Below are positions 5,673 through 10,326 of a DNA stretch of 10,326 bases, in pieces; positions within the stretch are counted from its first letter, which is position 1; every line of letters begins with the position of its first letter. A program made the position numbers and the translations under genes. The stretch comes from CAZCWX01 sp964502465 (GTDB lineage: Bacteria; Desulfobacterota; Binatia; Bin18), in the NCBI GenBank assembly GCA_964502465.1, contig CAZCWX010000028.1, forward strand, positions 1 through 10,326, written 5' to 3'. The notes beneath the pieces were generated by a model. The model made no database searches. It saw nothing but the letters and a program-made list of their open reading frames with translations, and was not told where the DNA came from.

Positions 5673-8600
5673 ATGCGGATCAAGCAGCTTGAACTGCTCG
5701 GTTTTAAGTCTTTTCGGCAAAAGACTGTTCTGACGTTTCCATCAGGCATTACGGCTATTGTTGGACCCAACGGGTGCGGCAAATCCAACGTGGTCGACGC
5801 TTTACGGTGGGTCATGGGGGAGCAAAGCCCCCGGCACCTGCGTGGCCAGGAGATGAGTGATATCGTCTTTGCTGGCAATGAGAGCAGTGCCCCGCTCGGG
5901 ATGGCTGAGGTCTCGCTGATCCTCGAAAACGACACGGCCCAGCCCTTCGCAGAGGGAAAAGAAGGATCACTCCGGCAGTGGAACGACGTGATGATATCTC
6001 GCCGGTATTTTCGTTCTGGCGATTCGGAATATCTGTTCAATAAAGTTCCGTGCCGGTTGCGTGATATCGTCGAGTTCTTTCTTGGTACCGGTGCTGGTAC
6101 GAAAGCCTATGCAGTGATCGAGCAGGGGCGCGTCGATTCCCTGATTAACGCGAAGCCGGAAGAGATTCGTGCCCTTGTGGAAGAAGCGGCGGGTGTCAGT
6201 TTGTATCGCAGCCGCAGAGTTGCTGCGGAGAGAAAGCTCGAGCGCACCAAGGATAACTTGTCGCGGGTCAACGATCTGCTGCGTGAAATGGAACGGCAGC
6301 TTGGCGCCCTCCGGCGTCAGGCGAAAAAAGCTGAGCAGTACCGCCTTCTCCAAGAAGAATTCAAAACGATAGACTTGACCTTGCTCTGCAGTGCCTATCG
6401 CAGTTTGTTGGCAGAGGTCGCCTGCCTTGACACAGAACGGCAGGAGATTCTCCAACACCTCGCGGGTCTTGCTGACAAGGAACAACAACTGGTAGCTGAG
6501 CGTACCCAGGCTGCTGCGACACTGGCCCGTGAAGAGGACACGCTCCACGCCATCGAAGAACGGCGACATGCGCTCGAAAGCGCAGCTCGCCAGCGCGAGC
6601 AGAAGCTCCAGTTCTTGCTTCAGCGGGAACAGGAAACGGTGAGTCGCGCCGCGGCGGCTGAGCAAGAGGTCGTAACCCTGCTCGAAAAACAGGCTCAGAT
6701 CCACAACGAAGATGAGCAGTTATCTGCTCATTCGCGAGAAATCCACCAACTCTTGCTCGCGGATGAGGAGTTATTACGCACCTACGAACAAAAGAGTCGA
6801 GACCTGCAAGACATGCTGGTGGAGTATGAGGCGAGGACTGAAAAAATCAAGACCGACATCGTCGATTTACTCACCCGCGAGGCACAAGAACAAAATTCGC
6901 TCACCTATGCACGCAGGCGCGTCGCAGACATTGAGCAACGCCTGCACGTCCTTGCAGGGGAAACCGAGCGCATCACTGGGATACGGGCAGAGCATGAACA
7001 CGCCTTGCTTACAATCCAGACCCGCGCTGCTCATTTGCAAGAACGGCTGGTTTCTGGCCAACAACAGCATACCGAAAAGACCAGTGGACTGCGGGACGTC
7101 GTGAATGTCGGGGAGCAACTCGACGGAGAACTCGCGGCTGCTTGGGCGAAACAAGCCGAACTGCGTGCCCGGCTTTCAACCCTTACAGAGATGGAGGCAC
7201 GGTATGATCGGTACTCGCAAGGAGTCCGGTCGATTATGGCCACATCTGACTCCCCAGGTGGCATTTGTGGAGTGGTGGCACAGGTAGTCGATGTCCCAGA
7301 GGAGTACGAGCGAGCTGTTGCGGCGGTCCTCCGCGATAAACTCGAGTATGTGGTCGTTTCTGGTGTCGAAGCTGGGCTCAAAGCGGTCGAGTATTTGCGC
7401 ACAACGCAAGCTGGTCGCGGCAGTTTTATTCCGCTGATCCCCAAACACACGACGGATTCGCACAATGGAGGAACCGGAAACAACGCCGTGAATGGTCATC
7501 GCGTCGCCCTGGTCGGAGAAGGAACTACGCGGCTGTTGACGCTCCTCACCGTGGATCAGCGATACCGCGACCTGGCTGAATTCCTGCTTGGGGACGCGGT
7601 GCTTGTTCCTGACCTGCGTGTTGGACTCCAACTCTGGCATCGGAATGGTGTTGACCATACCTTTGTGACGCCAGAGGGAGAGGTGATTACTTCGCAGGGG
7701 GTAATCAGCGGTGGGAGCGAAGGGTTTGCCGGAGAGGTGTTGCTGGAGCGACGCCGGGAAATCCGCATGCTCAAAGAAGAAGCTGAACGGCATGACACGT
7801 GTGTCGCCGACTTGGTACGTAGACGTCAGGACCTCAAACGGACACAGCAGGAGCTCGAAGGTGAGATTGTGCGCATAGAAACTGAGGCCCGTGCGCTCGG
7901 GCAGGAAAACGAAGCACTGCAACGGGAAGCAACAAGATTGGATGGGGAACTCCGTCGGCTGCTGGACAAGAGTGAAAACGTTGCGTATGAGCGTCGTGCG
8001 TTAGAGAGTGAACAGCAGTCTCTTGCCCAAGAGATTGCCAAGAGGACCCGACAAGAGGCAGAGATAAAAACCCAGCGTCAGGAGCGGGAGGAGGCACTTT
8101 CCGCCGTCCAAGCCGAGGTGGCTCAGGTGAAAGTTGACCTCGATCAACAGCGAGTAGGTGCCGACGCATTGCGTGTGCGTGTGGCGGAGCGACGAGAACG
8201 CCAGGCGGGAATCCGGACACAGCTCTCACGGCTCCGCGACCGCCATACTGAATTGAATGATCAGCTCACCGCTTGCCGTTCAGTGATCGAGTCAGCGAAG
8301 AGCGAGATTGAAAAAGTGAAGAACAGCGCTGCTGAACTGACTGAGCGTCTCGCGCAAGAGACCGAAGAGCTGGCTGTAGCAACGCAGGAACAAACCCTCC
8401 GCCAAGAATCCTGCGCTCAACTGCGTGCGCAGTGTCACCACTGTGATGACACTTTAGAACATGCGCGTGCAGAATATATACAGCGGCAAGAGACAAAAAC
8501 GCGGCTTGAAGTGAGCCTGGCTGAGAAGCGGGTTAGTTGTGAACATATTGACGCTACAGTCCACGAGCGCTACAGCGTGATGATAGACGAGATCGTCGCC

Positions 8601-9269
8601 CACTATAGCGAAATCCCAGTCGATGTGTCAGAAGGAGAGACGCGCCGTCAGGAGCTGCGTGAGAAAATCGCCCGGTTGGGTGAAGTGAATCCAGGGGCTG
8701 CGGCAGAGTTAGTCGAGGCAGAGGAGCGATATACATTTCTGCAGACCCAAGAGACGGACCTGCGGCGTTCGGTAGACGACTTGCAGCACTCCATCGCCAA
8801 GCTTAACCGCGAGTCACGCGAGCGGTTTCGTGACACTTTTACCCACGTCAATGAAAAATTTGGCGAAGTATATACCCGCCTGGTCGAGGGCGGGAAAGCA
8901 CAGCTCGCGCTCACCAACCACGAGGACCTTGCCGACAGTGGGGTTGAGATCGCTGTGCAACCACCAGGAAAACGGCTTCGCTCGTTACAGCTCTTGTCTG
9001 GTGGGGAAAAAGCGCTTGCTGCCCTGAGCTTTACCTTTGCGTTATTTCTGATTCGACCGAGTCCGTTTTGTATTCTCGATGAAGTAGATGCGCCCCTCGA
9101 TGACGCAAACGTTGGCCGTTTTAACCAATTACTGGGGGAAATGAGTCAGGCTACACAAATCATTGTGGTGACCCATAACAAACGGACCATGGAAGCGGCG
9201 AGCACGCTATACGGCGTAACGATGCAAGAGCCGGGTGTGTCAACGATCGTCTCAGTCCGCGTATCGTAA
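5673..9269 (+). CDS. smc: Chromosome segregation ATPase SMC
   Basis: This is a 1198-residue structural-maintenance-of-chromosomes protein, which with ScpA and ScpB forms the bacterial condensin that loops and segregates DNA on the nucleoid. The N-terminal head has GFKSF and the Walker A GPNGCGKS (residues 31-38). Long coiled coils rich in Glu, Gln, Arg and Leu run from about 180 to 515 and from about 695 to 1060. The hinge lies at roughly 520-690, with GGICGVV and the glycine-rich GVISGGSEG. The C-terminal head has the signature LSGGEKAL (about 1107-1114), Walker B CILDEVDAPLDD (about 1132-1143) and the D-loop. Length and motif order are normal for the family, with no frameshift. Upstream TTG codons reaching back to 5613 stay open, but the extra Gly-rich residues are not SMC-like. 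scpA and scpB are not in the window. ftsY follows after 5 bases, a conserved arrangement. Confidence 0.97.
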   Translation: MRIKQLELLGFKSFRQKTVLTFPSGITAIVGPNGCGKSNVVDALRWVMGEQSPRHLRGQEMSDIVFAGNESSAPLGMAEVSLILENDTAQPFAEGKEGSLRQWNDVMISRRYFRSGDSEYLFNKVPCRLRDIVEFFLGTGAGTKAYAVIEQGRVDSLINAKPEEIRALVEEAAGVSLYRSRRVAAERKLERTKDNLSRVNDLLREMERQLGALRRQAKKAEQYRLLQEEFKTIDLTLLCSAYRSLLAEVACLDTERQEILQHLAGLADKEQQLVAERTQAAATLAREEDTLHAIEERRHALESAARQREQKLQFLLQREQETVSRAAAAEQEVVTLLEKQAQIHNEDEQLSAHSREIHQLLLADEELLRTYEQKSRDLQDMLVEYEARTEKIKTDIVDLLTREAQEQNSLTYARRRVADIEQRLHVLAGETERITGIRAEHEHALLTIQTRAAHLQERLVSGQQQHTEKTSGLRDVVNVGEQLDGELAAAWAKQAELRARLSTLTEMEARYDRYSQGVRSIMATSDSPGGICGVVAQVVDVPEEYERAVAAVLRDKLEYVVVSGVEAGLKAVEYLRTTQAGRGSFIPLIPKHTTDSHNGGTGNNAVNGHRVALVGEGTTRLLTLLTVDQRYRDLAEFLLGDAVLVPDLRVGLQLWHRNGVDHTFVTPEGEVITSQGVISGGSEGFAGEVLLERRREIRMLKEEAERHDTCVADLVRRRQDLKRTQQELEGEIVRIETEARALGQENEALQREATRLDGELRRLLDKSENVAYERRALESEQQSLAQEIAKRTRQEAEIKTQRQEREEALSAVQAEVAQVKVDLDQQRVGADALRVRVAERRERQAGIRTQLSRLRDRHTELNDQLTACRSVIESAKSEIEKVKNSAAELTERLAQETEELAVATQEQTLRQESCAQLRAQCHHCDDTLEHARAEYIQRQETKTRLEVSLAEKRVSCEHIDATVHERYSVMIDEIVAHYSEIPVDVSEGETRRQELREKIARLGEVNPGAAAELVEAEERYTFLQTQETDLRRSVDDLQHSIAKLNRESRERFRDTFTHVNEKFGEVYTRLVEGGKAQLALTNHEDLADSGVEIAVQPPGKRLRSLQLLSGGEKALAALSFTFALFLIRPSPFCILDEVDAPLDDANVGRFNQLLGEMSQATQIIVVTHNKRTMEAASTLYGVTMQEPGVSTIVSVRVS

Positions 9270-9274
9270 TTGTC

Positions 9275-10326
9275 ATGGCGCAGTGGTTTTCTTGGCGAAA
9301 AAAAAGTTCAGACTCAGAGGAAGTGCCAACACCCTCCTCTGATGAGGCGCGCACGATGGGAGGCAGCCGTCGCGAACCGTCTGATGAACTGATGAGCGAC
9401 AAGGCTCGTTGGCGCCGAGGATTGTCACGCCTGCGTCAGACCCTGGTTTCGCCTCTTGACCGTCTCTTCCGTGACCGGCCGCTCAACGATGAGATATTTG
9501 TTGAGCTTGAAGAAGTTCTTCTCCGTGCTGATGTTGGGGTCCGAACCACCACTAATCTCATTCTTCGCTTGAAAGAGCGATGCCGCCGCGAACGTCCGAC
9601 GACTGCCGATACACTGAAAGCGTATCTGAAAGACGAGGTGCTTGCGCTCCTCGAGAGGGTACCGAATAAGTCCCTCGTTGGCGAGACAAAACCGTGGGTG
9701 ATCTTGGTAGTGGGGATCAATGGAGTAGGGAAAACCACCACCATTGCTAAGCTGACAGCGAGATTTTGTCAAGAAAAGAAGAAAATCTTGTTGGTGGCAG
9801 CGGATACCTTTCGTGCGGCTGCCATTGAGCAGTTAGAGGTATGGGCTGGACGGCTCCAGGTGGATCTGGTCAAACATCGCCCTGGGGCTTCTCCTGCTGC
9901 CGTTGCTTTTGATGGGGCGCGTGCGGCGCTGGCAAGAGGGGTTGATGTCCTGCTCATTGATACAGCTGGTCGGTTGCACACCAAGACTCCTCTCATGGAG
10001 GAGCTGAAAAAAGTGCGTAGGGTGGTGGAAAAGGAGATTGCAGGGGCGCCGCATGAGACATTGTTAGTGCTTGATGCAACCACTGGCCAAAATGCCCTCA
10101 GTCAAGCTCAATTGTTCCAGAAAGCACTCCCTCTGTCAGGGATTATTCTAGCGGAAATAGACGGATCAGCAAAAGGCGGTGGGGTATTATCTGTGGTTGA
10201 TCAGATCGGTGTCCCTATCCGTTGTTTCGGTCTTGGTGAACAGCCGTATGATATGCAAAATTTCAGTGCAGTGAACTTTGTCGAGTCATTGTTTTCTCTA
10301 TATTGCTATTCACAGGAAATTTCTCT
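9275..10326 (+). CDS. ftsY: Signal recognition particle receptor FtsY (3' end cut by the window)
   Basis: FtsY is the membrane-associated SRP GTPase that docks ribosome-SRP complexes at the translocon. 350 codons are visible and no stop is reached, but homologues normally end within a few residues of the FVESLF stretch seen here, so little is missing. A short charged A region (to about residue 45) precedes the N domain. G1 is GINGVGKTTT (G147-T156), the insertion-box region has DTFRAAAIEQLE (from D177), and G3 is DTAGR (229-233). The G4 position reads AEID (293-296) instead of the usual TKxD, and GASPAAV (204-210) replaces the usual GADPAAV. The rest, including GSAKGGG and the closing GLGEQ, is well kept. 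ATG 9275 lies 5 bases after the smc stop with no evident Shine-Dalgarno sequence, suggesting translational coupling. The divergent G4 may change nucleotide specificity or be a natural lineage variant. Confidence 0.95.
   Translation, partial: MAQWFSWRKKSSDSEEVPTPSSDEARTMGGSRREPSDELMSDKARWRRGLSRLRQTLVSPLDRLFRDRPLNDEIFVELEEVLLRADVGVRTTTNLILRLKERCRRERPTTADTLKAYLKDEVLALLERVPNKSLVGETKPWVILVVGINGVGKTTTIAKLTARFCQEKKKILLVAADTFRAAAIEQLEVWAGRLQVDLVKHRPGASPAAVAFDGARAALARGVDVLLIDTAGRLHTKTPLMEELKKVRRVVEKEIAGAPHETLLVLDATTGQNALSQAQLFQKALPLSGIILAEIDGSAKGGGVLSVVDQIGVPIRCFGLGEQPYDMQNFSAVNFVESLFSLYCYSQEIS

Noticed and set aside
5967..7922. Two antisense open frames of about 245 codons inside smc (5967-6704 and 7176-7922)
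   Set aside because: Both mirror the SMC reading frame, have low-complexity or non-family sequences and lack supporting start signals.
8431..8452. GTGTCA/TGACAC inverted repeat inside smc
   Set aside because: It is a short imperfectly spaced repeat fully explained by coding sequence.

Overview
The window is bacterial chromosomal DNA, moderately GC-rich by eye (not computed). It carries housekeeping genes in two divergent transcription units separated by a roughly 210-base promoter region. The gene pairs (radical SAM/DUF2344 fusion with an RNase G-type nuclease, and smc with ftsY) and the protein sequences fit a Gram-negative-like lineage such as Desulfobacterota, Myxococcota, Binatota or a related uncultured phylum. 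That placement is inference; no marker here fixes the taxon.

Left part, minus strand (about 171 to 4741): a long GTG-initiated gene encodes a radical SAM protein fused to a DUF2344 domain. Five bases after its stop a GTG-initiated RNase E/G family ribonuclease begins. The pair is tightly coupled and points to an RNA- or ribosome-related role for the radical SAM enzyme, whose substrate is unknown to me. Repeat DNA is unusually dense here. A 105-base array of fifteen 7-base units lies in frame inside the linker of the radical SAM gene. A 9-bp palindrome overlaps the last codons of the ribonuclease gene. A compact element downstream of it (40 to 95) can fold into a three-way junction built from three perfect 7-bp stems.

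Right part, plus strand (about 4954 to the window end): an HNH-endonuclease-like protein, then the chromosome-organising ATPase SMC, then the SRP receptor GTPase FtsY, which runs off the right edge. smc and ftsY are 5 bases apart and probably translationally coupled. A candidate sigma70-type promoter (4884 to 4912) could drive this unit, and a weaker candidate (4776 to 4805) could drive the minus-strand unit.

No tRNA, rRNA, CRISPR array, prophage or complete transposon was seen. I do not see a complete undescribed system. The signals most worth pursuing are the three-way-junction palindromic element, the in-phase heptad array inside a gene, and the FtsY whose G4 guanine-specificity motif reads AEID instead of the usual TKxD.
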